7,750 nucleotides of DNA, from assembly GCA_903889815.1 (NCBI GenBank), contig CAISYX010000157.1, positions 1-7,750 of the forward strand, written 5' to 3'. Source of the DNA: an uncultured Gammaproteobacteria bacterium. Its GTDB lineage: Bacteria; Pseudomonadota; Gammaproteobacteria; Pseudomonadales; Pseudohongiellaceae. Below, piece by piece: positions 1-5,971 of this stretch; within the stretch, counting starts at the first letter, position 1; each line of letters opens with the position of its first letter. Made by a program: the position numbers and the translations under genes. The notes beneath the pieces were generated by a model. It had not been told where the DNA came from, did not search any database, and saw nothing but the letters and a program-made list of their open reading frames with translations.

Positions 1-1311
1 ACCGGTGGTGAAGCAATACCTGCCGAGCAGGTCGAGTCCTATTATCAGAACAATCAGTCCCAGTTCATGGTCGAAGAAGAAGTTGCTATCGATTACGTAG
101 TGCTGGACAAAGCCGCTATTTTTTCTGAAGTGCAAGTCAGTGAGGCTGATGTTCTGGCCAGGTACGAAGAGGAGCGCGCTGCATCCAGCTCCACTACTCA
201 GCGCCGCGCGTCACACATTCTTCTCGAAATAGGCACAGGAGAAACTGAAGAGGGTGTAATCTCTGAAGCGGCTGCGCTGAAAGCTCGTCTGGATCAGGGG
301 GAAGATTTCGGCGCAATTGCACTTGCGGCCTCAGCTGATACAGTCTCTGCCGAGCAGGGCGGTGATATTGGCTATTCCGATGGTTCCGCCTTTCCGGCGG
401 GAATTGAGCAAGCCCTCTTGAGCATGGAAGTCGGCCAGGTTTCCGACCCCGTAGTCACAGAGTTCGGAGTGCACCTCGTCAAGTTGACTGAATTCGATGT
501 CAACGAATACCCAGCGTTAGAAGAGTCGGCGGAGCGTATTCGTCGGGATTTGAGCAGCGCAGAAGTTGACGAGATCTATTTCGCGAGATTGGAATCGCTA
601 GCAAATCTGGCTTTCGAAACGACTGATCTTGTGGAAATTTCTGAGGAATTGTCACTTCCTGTAGAGCAAAGTGAATTGTTCTCCCGTGGCGGCGGCTTCA
701 GTGAAATCACTACCAATGCCAATGTCATCGCAGCTGCATTTGCAGACGAAGTTCTGGTGGAGGGGAATAACAGTGACGTTGTAGAAATGGGCAATGACCG
801 TGCTCTGGTGCTCAATATCAACACGCACAATGAAGAGTCGCTTCGGACGTTGGAAGAGGTTCGCGGTGAAATTGCCGCAATTCTCAGGACGGAGCTGGAG
901 AAGGAAAGAGCCGCAGCGCTGGGTGAGCAACTCCTCGCCTCGCTGCGCAATGGAGAGTCGATCGACGAGACCATGCAGGCCAACGAGCTGCAGTGGATTG
1001 TCCAGACCAATGCATCCCGAGATCAGACTGGTCTCAACTCCGAAGTCATGCAAAGCGTATTCGCGTTGTCAACGCCAGCGGAAGGGGACTCTGCCTATAG
1101 TGGCTTCGCTTTGACCAATGGCACTTACATTGTTGTTGAACTTCAAAAAGTGAACCGTGGTTCGCTTGCTCAGATGGAGGAGGAAGCGAAACAAACTATG
1201 GTGAGTTCCTACGTAGAGCGAGACGGGAGAGCCGCGTTTGATGCCTTCCTCGCAAATACGCGCAACAATTCTGAAGTTACCGAAAACCTGACTCCCGTCG
1301 AGACCTTCTAG
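1..1311 (+). CDS. ppiD: Peptidyl-prolyl cis-trans isomerase D (PpiD), 5'-truncated by the window edge
   Basis: PpiD is an inner-membrane-anchored periplasmic foldase/chaperone that helps newly exported proteins fold near the Sec translocon. The frame is open from base 1, so the gene starts upstream; 436 residues are visible. PpiD is usually a little over 600 residues, so the N-terminal membrane anchor and part of the first SurA-like region are missing. The fragment opens with a region rich in YY, NQSQF and EEE, as found just before the parvulin domain in this family. The rotamase (parvulin) domain spans about fragment residues 67–163: it begins with RRASHILLEI, continues through GGDIGYSDGSAFPAGIEQAL and ends with GVHLVKLTE. 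The usual methionine of the parvulin 'GxMVPxFE' stretch is replaced by Phe, which fits the weak or absent isomerase activity reported for the E. coli protein. The rest is an acidic helical C-terminal region. The gene ends at TAG, 13 bp from the convergent mltD. The PpiD identification is firm; activity is inferred only. Confidence 0.9.
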   Translation, partial: TGGEAIPAEQVESYYQNNQSQFMVEEEVAIDYVVLDKAAIFSEVQVSEADVLARYEEERAASSSTTQRRASHILLEIGTGETEEGVISEAAALKARLDQGEDFGAIALAASADTVSAEQGGDIGYSDGSAFPAGIEQALLSMEVGQVSDPVVTEFGVHLVKLTEFDVNEYPALEESAERIRRDLSSAEVDEIYFARLESLANLAFETTDLVEISEELSLPVEQSELFSRGGGFSEITTNANVIAAAFADEVLVEGNNSDVVEMGNDRALVLNINTHNEESLRTLEEVRGEIAAILRTELEKERAAALGEQLLASLRNGESIDETMQANELQWIVQTNASRDQTGLNSEVMQSVFALSTPAEGDSAYSGFALTNGTYIVVELQKVNRGSLAQMEEEAKQTMVSSYVERDGRAAFDAFLANTRNNSEVTENLTPVETF

Positions 1312-1337
1312 ACTCAATAGACTCTCAGTTGAGTTTT
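1312..1337 (+). terminator. Weak candidate terminator after ppiD
   Basis: Immediately after the ppiD stop codon, ACTCAA (1312–1317) can pair with TTGAGT (1329–1334) around an 11-base loop, and TTTT (1334–1337) follows. The stem is short and AT-rich, so this is at best a weak intrinsic terminator for rightward transcription. It overlaps the last codons of mltD on the other strand. Read leftward it has no T-run, so it would not serve mltD. Confidence 0.3.
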
Positions 1338-2956
1338 CCTGTGCCCGGGTAAAGCATCAGTGCTTGCCCGGGATGAATCAAATCACCAGCTCCAATGCTG
1401 TTCCATGCAGCCAAATCTGCAACCCCCACGCCAAATTGTTGAGCAATCCGGGACAGTGAATCACCTGATCTAACGTTGTATATCAGGGGGGCGCTTGCAT
1501 CAGTGGGGCTGCCGGATTGAACAATGGCTGTATCCGTCTTGACATTCAAAACCTGGCCTGGTTTGAGAATGTCGTTCAATGCAATGTTGTTCATTTCTGC
1601 CAGTTCGCCGACCTTGAGGTTGTAACGACTGGCTATGCGCGAAAGTGTATCGCCGGAACGAACCGTATATTGCGGACTGGCATCCGGTGGGGCGACAAGA
1701 GGAGCGGGCGTTGATGAATACTGAGGTGCATTCGGTACCTGTAGTGTCGTACCTGCTGCATAAGCGCGAGGAATCAGAAGTGACTCGCCTGCAATGATGC
1801 GATTGCCGTCCAAGCCATTTGCCTGTTGCAGGGCACCTACCTCGGTTCCAAACTGGCGTGCAATTTTGCTGAGACTGTCGCCTCGTTGTACTAGATAGCG
1901 ATCCCAGGTGACCTGCGGACGCTCTGGCGCATTGGCCAGCGCACTCAAGAAAGCCTCTTTGCGCTCTATGGGCAACAGCAAGCTGTGTGGCCCGTCGGGG
2001 TGAGTCGCCCACTGCCGGTATCCCGGATTCAATTGATAGAGTTCAACCGGGTCCAGGCCCGCAAGGCCAGCGGCAAATTGCAGATCAATCTGGTAGCCGA
2101 TCTCTATGCGCTCCAGTACTGGACTGTTTTCAATATCGGCAAGCTCTACACCAAAGTGGTCACGCGCTGCTACAAGCTGGCTTAACGCAATAAGTTTCGG
2201 AATGTACTCCTTGGTAACAGACGGCAAATTCAGAGACCAGAAGTCTGTTGGTCGATCACGTGAAGAATTGCGATCGATAGCCTTCTGAATGTTGCCCGGC
2301 CCAGCATTGTACGCTGCCAGGGCCAGCAGCCAGTCGCTGTCAAACATCTCATAGAGAGTTTCAAGGTAGTCCAGCGCAGCCTCTGTCGAGGCGAGTGGGT
2401 CGCGACGTCCGTCATACCACCAGTCCTGCTTCAGCCCGAGACTACGCCCCGTGGAACCTTGTATCTGCCACATGCCGACCACGTTGCCCGGTGCAGCGGC
2501 ATTGGGATTGAACGCACTTTCTACTATCGGCAGCAGGGCAATCTCTGTCGGCATGCCGCGACGCTCCAGAGCTTGAGCAATTTCAAACATGAAAGGCTCG
2601 GCGCGTTCCGAGCCAACTCTTAGCAAGTTTGCGTTCTTCTGATAGAACGTGATCTGGTCCTGTACCTGTTCATTATCGAATTCGTGAGCAAATTGAAAAC
2701 CATGAGTGAGCCTGCTCCAGATATCCTCGAACACCATGGCGTCAGATGGCAGGCCGTCACCTGGATTAATCTGTACGCGGGCTGCAGAGCCTCGGTTGGA
2801 GATTGCGCGCCCAATAACTTGTTCGTTGCTCGACAGTGATGCTTCTTCTGAAAATGTCCCGGAACCGTCGTCCACCACTGAACATGCGCCTAGAAATAGC
2901 GCTGATGCAATTGACAGAGTCAATTTGTTCAATCGATGTTTGTGACGTTTTATCAA
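1325..2956 (-). CDS. mltD: Membrane-bound lytic murein transglycosylase D, lipoprotein with three LysM repeats
   Basis: MltD cleaves the MurNAc–GlcNAc bond of peptidoglycan to give 1,6-anhydro-MurNAc ends, acting from the inner face of the outer membrane. With the TTG start at 2956 it is 543 residues. A lipoprotein signal (MIKRHKHRLNKL, hydrophobic stretch, lipobox LGAC) gives lipidated Cys25. The SLT catalytic domain covers about 125–240: ALLPIVESAFNP supplies the expected catalytic Glu146, followed by GMWQIQGSTGRSLGL and AYNAGPG at about 215–221. Three LysM peptidoglycan-binding repeats follow at about 354–396, 429–472 and 492–536, each with a (Q/S)GDxLSxIA core; E. coli MltD (about 450 residues) has two. 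The frame stays open to an ATG at 3019, but that start would put 21 extra residues before the signal peptide and lacks a good ribosome site. TTG has AGGA six bases upstream and gives a normal lipoprotein signal. The gene lies 72 bp downstream of gloB on the same strand, as in E. coli. Identification is firm; the start is likely. Confidence 0.93.
   Translation of the reverse strand: MIKRHKHRLNKLTLSIASALFLGACSVVDDGSGTFSEEASLSSNEQVIGRAISNRGSAARVQINPGDGLPSDAMVFEDIWSRLTHGFQFAHEFDNEQVQDQITFYQKNANLLRVGSERAEPFMFEIAQALERRGMPTEIALLPIVESAFNPNAAAPGNVVGMWQIQGSTGRSLGLKQDWWYDGRRDPLASTEAALDYLETLYEMFDSDWLLALAAYNAGPGNIQKAIDRNSSRDRPTDFWSLNLPSVTKEYIPKLIALSQLVAARDHFGVELADIENSPVLERIEIGYQIDLQFAAGLAGLDPVELYQLNPGYRQWATHPDGPHSLLLPIERKEAFLSALANAPERPQVTWDRYLVQRGDSLSKIARQFGTEVGALQQANGLDGNRIIAGESLLIPRAYAAGTTLQVPNAPQYSSTPAPLVAPPDASPQYTVRSGDTLSRIASRYNLKVGELAEMNNIALNDILKPGQVLNVKTDTAIVQSGSPTDASAPLIYNVRSGDSLSRIAQQFGVGVADLAAWNSIGAGDLIHPGQALMLYPGTGKLN
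1344..1372. other. Strong two-part hairpin in the last codons of mltD
   Basis: CCCGGG (1344–1349) pairs with CCCGGG (1367–1372), and inside it AAGCA (1352–1356) pairs with TGCTT (1361–1365) around a TCAG loop, separated by a 2/1 interior bulge. No T-run follows on either strand, so it is not a classic terminator. It encodes PGQALMLYPG at the end of the third LysM repeat, so coding constraint may explain part of it. It could protect or pause the 3' end of the mltD message, but that is inference. Confidence 0.45.
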
Positions 2957-2962
2957 AATAAT

Positions 2963-2966
2963 TCCT
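2963..2966 (-). promoter_or_regulatory. Ribosome binding site that decides the TTG start of mltD
   Basis: Reading leftward, AGGA lies six bases before the TTG at 2956–2954. This pairing, together with the lipoprotein signal that begins exactly there, is the reason for choosing TTG over the upstream in-frame ATG at 3019. Confidence 0.55.
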
Positions 2967-2986
2967 GAATAAAAACAATTAACTAG

Positions 2987-3013
2987 ATCATAAAATTGAA
3001 AGAAACTCTGCAA
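2987..3013 (-). promoter_or_regulatory. Possible promoter for mltD
   Basis: On the minus strand a TATGAT (2992–2987) resembling a -10 box lies 31 bases before the mltD start. A possible -35, TTGCAG (3013–3008), is 15 bases upstream, shorter than the optimal 17. It partly overlaps the gloB–mltD spacer, so mltD may have its own promoter as well as readthrough from gloB. The -10 match is good and the -35 spacing is poor. Confidence 0.3.
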
Positions 3014-3028
3014 TTGCACACATGGAAT

Positions 3029-3826
3029 TCACGCTTGGAAATTGTCTTTCCATTGGCGCAGTCGCGCAAAAACATCAAGCTCGCTGGCGAGAAGAGGCCC
3101 GAATTGTGTCTGGATTATTGCAGAGATACTGTCACTATGACAACGCAGAAAGGGATTAGTTCGCAATTCCACCCCGATGGTTGAAGGCAAAGTTGGATGG
3201 CCTTCAGAACGCAAGATTGTGCATTCCTTCATCCGTTCCAGATAGTCGATGTTATCCGGTTCGACATGCAAGGCAAAGCGCAGGTTGCTCAATGTGTATT
3301 CGTGAGTGCAGTAGACTCGCGTTTTCTCTGGTAGTGCGGCCAGTCGTTGCAGTGAGTGCAGCAACTGGGCATAAGTGCCTTCGAGCAATCTTCCACAACC
3401 AGAAGAAAAAAGTGTATCTCCACAAAATACAAAAGGTTGAGAATCATTTGTGTCACCTTCTGTGAAGAAGGCGATGTGGTCCAAGGTGTGGCCCGGAACC
3501 GTGAGTACCTGGAAATTGCAGCCTAGTATTGTTATTTCCTGATTGTCTTGCACCCGCATTGTGAGTGCTGGAATTCTGTCGTTGTCCGGGCCAATCACAT
3601 GAGCCTCAGGAAACGCTGTCAGAAGGTCTCGAATTCCACCGGTGTGATCCGAATGGTGGTGGGTGACAAGAATATCACTCAGAGTCCTGCCACTTTCCTT
3701 CAGCAAAGCAAGGACTGGAGTTGCGTCTCCGGGATCCACCACGGCGACATCATTGCGTCCTTCACGCCCAATTACCCAGATGTAATTGTCTGCGAATGCC
3801 GCAATTGCAGTGATATGCAACGTCAT
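3029..3826 (-). CDS. gloB: Hydroxyacylglutathione hydrolase (glyoxalase II)
   Basis: GloB hydrolyses S-D-lactoylglutathione to D-lactate and glutathione, the second step of cytosolic methylglyoxal detoxification. The 265-residue length is close to the family norm (E. coli 251). It has a metallo-beta-lactamase fold with all expected dinuclear metal ligands: the THHHSDHTGG motif gives His56, His58, Asp60 and His61, then His113 in VPGHTLDHI, Asp137 in FCGDTLF and His175 in YCTHEYT. The C-terminal glyoxalase II substrate-binding domain (about 176–265) ends in the typical RLRQWKDNF. The start ATG at 3826 agrees with homologues (MTLHITAIAAFADNYIWVI), although no clear ribosome site precedes it. It is followed by mltD on the same strand and is divergent from the methyltransferase gene, as expected for this locus in gammaproteobacteria. 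No key residue is missing, so it should be active. Confidence 0.96.
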   Translation of the reverse strand: MTLHITAIAAFADNYIWVIGREGRNDVAVVDPGDATPVLALLKESGRTLSDILVTHHHSDHTGGIRDLLTAFPEAHVIGPDNDRIPALTMRVQDNQEITILGCNFQVLTVPGHTLDHIAFFTEGDTNDSQPFVFCGDTLFSSGCGRLLEGTYAQLLHSLQRLAALPEKTRVYCTHEYTLSNLRFALHVEPDNIDYLERMKECTILRSEGHPTLPSTIGVELRTNPFLRCHSDSISAIIQTQFGPLLASELDVFARLRQWKDNFQA

Positions 3827-3856
3827 AAGATTTGATTTTCAAGGAAGAAGGACGCG

Positions 3857-3884
3857 ATCATAGTGCACACTCTGAATTTAACAA
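3857..3884 (-). promoter_or_regulatory. Sigma-70-like promoter for gloB
   Basis: In the 70 bp divergent spacer, the minus strand reads TTGTTA (3884–3879), a 16-base gap, then TATGAT (3862–3857). Transcription would begin near 3850 and give a leader of about 24 bases before the gloB ATG. A second -35-like TTGACT overlaps it five bases further upstream but is 21 bases from the -10. For the rightward methyltransferase operon I found only weak matches here (for example TTGATT at 3832–3837), so that promoter is unresolved. Confidence 0.5.
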
Positions 3885-3896
3885 GTCAAAATTCCC

Positions 3897-4709
3897 ATGC
3901 GCCTGCTTAAACCACTTGCCGATCGCCTTAATCGTCGCCGTAGACTCCCGGAGCCAGCTGCCCTGTATCGCGATATGGGAGAGTGGCTGGCCTCCCCGGT
4001 AGGGCAGGCCTTGCTGGAAAGTGAGAAGAAGGTCCTTGAGCCGATACTAGCCCGTATTTTCGGCTATCACTTTCTGCAGATTGGCGTCAGCACCGATTCC
4101 TTGCTTGCTGAGAGCCCTGTAGGCCATCGTTTTCTCTTTGTGCCTGATGCTAGCTCGAAATCACGTCACGCAATCGCCAGCAGCGAGGCCCTGCCGCTGC
4201 AGTCGGAGAGTGTCGATGCAGTCCTTATTCATCATGCGCTCGACTACACCCCCGACTGTCATCGACTACTTCGTGAAGCGTCAAGAGTGCTCATGCCGGG
4301 AGGAAAGCTCCTGATCGCGGGCTTCAATCCCTTGAGTACCTGGGGCTTGCGGAGCATGTTCCGGATTGGCAATCGCTTGCCATGGAGTGCTCGTTTCATT
4401 TCCAGCACGCGCGTTTGCGACTGGCTCAAACTGCTCGAATTCAGTGTCGATAAAATTGCCTACAGTGGGTATCTGCTGCCTTTTACACACCCGCGCGTGG
4501 TCCGAATTGCATCTGGCCTGGAACAATTCGGGCAACGCTCTGCGTTGCCAGTGGGAGCGGCGTACGTGATCGTTGCCTGCAAACAAGTCATGCCTGTTAC
4601 GCCAATTACGCCGCGTTGGCCGATAATCGCACGCCCCATAATTGCTCGCACCCTTGGCGAGCCCGCGCGCTCGCGGCCCCAGGCCGTCGAATCTGATATC
4701 CAGCATTGA
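3897..4709 (+). CDS. YafS-like class I SAM-dependent methyltransferase of unknown substrate
   Basis: This is a predicted cytosolic methyltransferase of 270 residues with a Methyltransf_11-type Rossmann core at about 57–145. The first strand and SAM loop (FLQIGVSTDSL, 59–69) lack the classic GxGxG, as I recall for relatives at this locus. Next come ALPLQSESVDAVLIHHALDY (98–117), matching motifs II/III, and REASRVLMPGGKLLIAGFNP (126–145), a strong match to the late core motif. GFNPLSTWGL is typical of the YafS group found between gloB and rnhA. The last 40 residues are Pro/Arg-rich and look disordered. The start is uncertain: ATG 3897 has no evident ribosome site and gives a basic leader, while ATG 3975 (Met27) also fits because homologues tend to begin near the EWLASPVGQALL segment. 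It is the first gene of the rightward train. The substrate is unknown, and no function should be assumed from position. Confidence 0.85.
   Translation: MRLLKPLADRLNRRRRLPEPAALYRDMGEWLASPVGQALLESEKKVLEPILARIFGYHFLQIGVSTDSLLAESPVGHRFLFVPDASSKSRHAIASSEALPLQSESVDAVLIHHALDYTPDCHRLLREASRVLMPGGKLLIAGFNPLSTWGLRSMFRIGNRLPWSARFISSTRVCDWLKLLEFSVDKIAYSGYLLPFTHPRVVRIASGLEQFGQRSALPVGAAYVIVACKQVMPVTPITPRWPIIARPIIARTLGEPARSRPQAVESDIQH
4623..4652 (+). repeat. Two imperfect 15-bp tandem copies in the methyltransferase tail
   Basis: ATAATCGCACGCCCC (4623–4637) is followed directly by ATAATTGCTCGCACC (4638–4652), 12 of 15 bases identical. It encodes the repeated peptide IIARP/IIART in the low-complexity C-terminus. 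It is probably a local duplication of no special role. A GC-rich hairpin, GCGAGC–6 nt–GCTCGC (4657–4674), lies just downstream, still inside the gene. Confidence 0.4.
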
Positions 4710-4735
4710 GCGCAGACACGCTCTGTACCTTTACC

Positions 4736-5203
4736 ATGGAAATTACCAACGTGTCACAACTGATCGAACTGTTTACCGACGGCGCTTGCAAGGGAAACCC
4801 AGGGAAGGGCGGATGGGGCGTCTTTTTGCGCTACAACGGCCACGAAAAGCGCTTGTATGGTGGGGAAGCTCATACCACGAACAATCGCATGGAACTCATG
4901 GCCGTCATCAAGGGGCTTGGCGCTCTCAATCGCGATGACTGCGAAGTGCGTGTAGTCAGCGATTCCACATATGTTCTGAAGGGCATAAGTGAATGGCTTC
5001 CCCAATGGAAAAAGCGCGGTTGGAAAACAGCAGCGAAGAAGCCTGTGCTCAATGCCGACCTGTGGATGCAACTTGACGACCTGGCATCCCGACACAAAGT
5101 GGAGTGGAAATGGGTAAAAGGGCACAGTGGCCACAGCGAAAATGAGATAGCAGATGAGCTGGCCAATCTTGGAATTGAGGCGCTTGCCAGCGCCCTTGAT
5201 TGA
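4736..5203 (+). CDS. rnhA: Ribonuclease HI
   Basis: RNase HI degrades the RNA strand of RNA–DNA hybrids, clearing R-loops and helping to remove primers. From ATG 4736 it is 155 residues, the same length as the E. coli enzyme. The four acidic metal-binding residues are present: Asp15 in FTDGACKGNPG, Glu53 in NNRMELMA, Asp76 in VVSDSTYV and Asp140 in NEIADELAN. The catalytic-loop His130 is in VKGHSGHSENE. The basic protrusion (QWKKRGWKTAAKKPVLNADLW, about 90–110) is intact. Other starts are possible: GTG 4751 gives MSQLIELFTDGACKGNPG, very like many homologues, and has GGA ten bases upstream; TTG 4706 overlaps the previous stop codon but extends beyond homology. The gene begins 26 bp after the methyltransferase stop and ends 30 bp before dnaQ, on the same strand, so the three are probably co-transcribed. 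In E. coli rnhA and dnaQ are divergent instead. Confidence 0.96.
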   Translation: MEITNVSQLIELFTDGACKGNPGKGGWGVFLRYNGHEKRLYGGEAHTTNNRMELMAVIKGLGALNRDDCEVRVVSDSTYVLKGISEWLPQWKKRGWKTAAKKPVLNADLWMQLDDLASRHKVEWKWVKGHSGHSENEIADELANLGIEALASALD

Positions 5204-5233
5204 GCAACGATTTTCTGGATGAATTGGAAACTT

Positions 5234-5971
5234 ATGCGACAAATCGTACTGGATACTGAAACAACTGGCCTCGATTCGGCACAAGGGCATCGTGTCATTG
5301 AAATTGGCTGTGTGGAAATAGAGAATCGCCGACTTACAGGGAGGCACTTCCATTGCTACCTGAATCCTGACAGGGATATTGATGAAGGAGCTGTGCAAGT
5401 GCATGGCATCACTTCGCAATTTTTGGCAGACAAACCTCGTTTTGCCCAGATTGCGGCGGATTTTCTTCACTTCGTTTCCGGTGCAGAGCTGGTCATTCAC
5501 AATGCGCCGTTCGACCTCAGCTTCCTGAACAGTGAACTGATGCTTGCTGGATTTACTCAGGGGCCTTTGCAGGATCTGTGTGACATTACAGATACCTTGG
5601 TGATGGCGCGCAGAAAGCATCCCGGTCAACGCAATAGCCTGGATGCCTTGTGCAAGCGCTATGAAGTCGACAATTCACAGCGTGAATTGCACGGGGCCTT
5701 GCTGGATGCGGAAATACTTGCCGATGTCTACCTGTTGATGACAGGGGGGCAGACCATGCTGCATCTGGCCACGGAGGAATCTTCTGCAGAAGCGAGGGAA
5801 TCCGCGCACGGGAAATTGACGGGGGTACCTGGACCCCTGCCGTTGACAATGCCGGACGATGAAGAGCTGCAAGCGCATGCGCGTTTTCTCGAGCGCATCC
5901 ACAAGTCCAGCAAGAGCAAGTGCATATGGCTGAATTCATCCAGTCAGCAAAGCTCTACTGACATCGCATGA
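5234..5971 (+). CDS. dnaQ: DNA polymerase III epsilon subunit, 3'-5' proofreading exonuclease
   Basis: Epsilon removes misincorporated nucleotides in the polymerase III core, bound to alpha and theta. The protein is 245 residues from ATG 5234 (E. coli 243). The DEDDh exonuclease residues are all visible: Asp7 and Glu9 in VLDTETTG, Asp94 in HNAPFD, His153 and Asp158 in LHGALLDAE. GQRNSLDALCKRY and DVYLLMTGGQT are family hallmarks. QTMLHL at 173–178 sits where the E. coli epsilon clamp-binding motif lies. A Q-linker-like, Pro/Glu-rich segment then leads to DDEELQAHARFLERI and CIW, matching the alpha-binding C-terminus, with an extra Ser-rich tail of about 11 residues. I chose ATG 5234 because GGAA lies about four bases upstream and close relatives begin MR-x-(I/V)VLDTETTG. 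ATG 5219 would add five residues (MNWKL). The stop overlaps the nudC start as ATGA, implying translational coupling. Confidence 0.95.
   Translation: MRQIVLDTETTGLDSAQGHRVIEIGCVEIENRRLTGRHFHCYLNPDRDIDEGAVQVHGITSQFLADKPRFAQIAADFLHFVSGAELVIHNAPFDLSFLNSELMLAGFTQGPLQDLCDITDTLVMARRKHPGQRNSLDALCKRYEVDNSQRELHGALLDAEILADVYLLMTGGQTMLHLATEESSAEARESAHGKLTGVPGPLPLTMPDDEELQAHARFLERIHKSSKSKCIWLNSSSQQSSTDIA

Noticed and set aside
576..1053. Two overlapping minus-strand frames opposite ppiD
   Set aside because: They are Ser/Arg-rich or low-complexity translations without family features, antisense to an intact PpiD frame.
1344..1372. The CCCGGG hairpin read as an intrinsic terminator
   Set aside because: No run of T follows on either strand, and it lies before the mltD stop codon.
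1500..2012. A 170-codon minus-strand frame overlapping mltD in another phase
   Set aside because: It is the shifted reading of the LysM-repeat region; the in-phase MltD frame explains the sequence fully.
3029..3184. Short plus-strand frames at the gloB 3' end (for example 2996–3184)
   Set aside because: They are short and antisense to the conserved GloB C-terminal domain, with no ribosome site or domain.
4754..5629. A 291-codon open frame on the minus strand across rnhA and dnaQ
   Set aside because: It lies antisense to two well-conserved enzymes with all catalytic residues. The translation shows no recognisable domain and there is no convincing ribosome site. It is best explained as a by-product of codon use on the plus strand.
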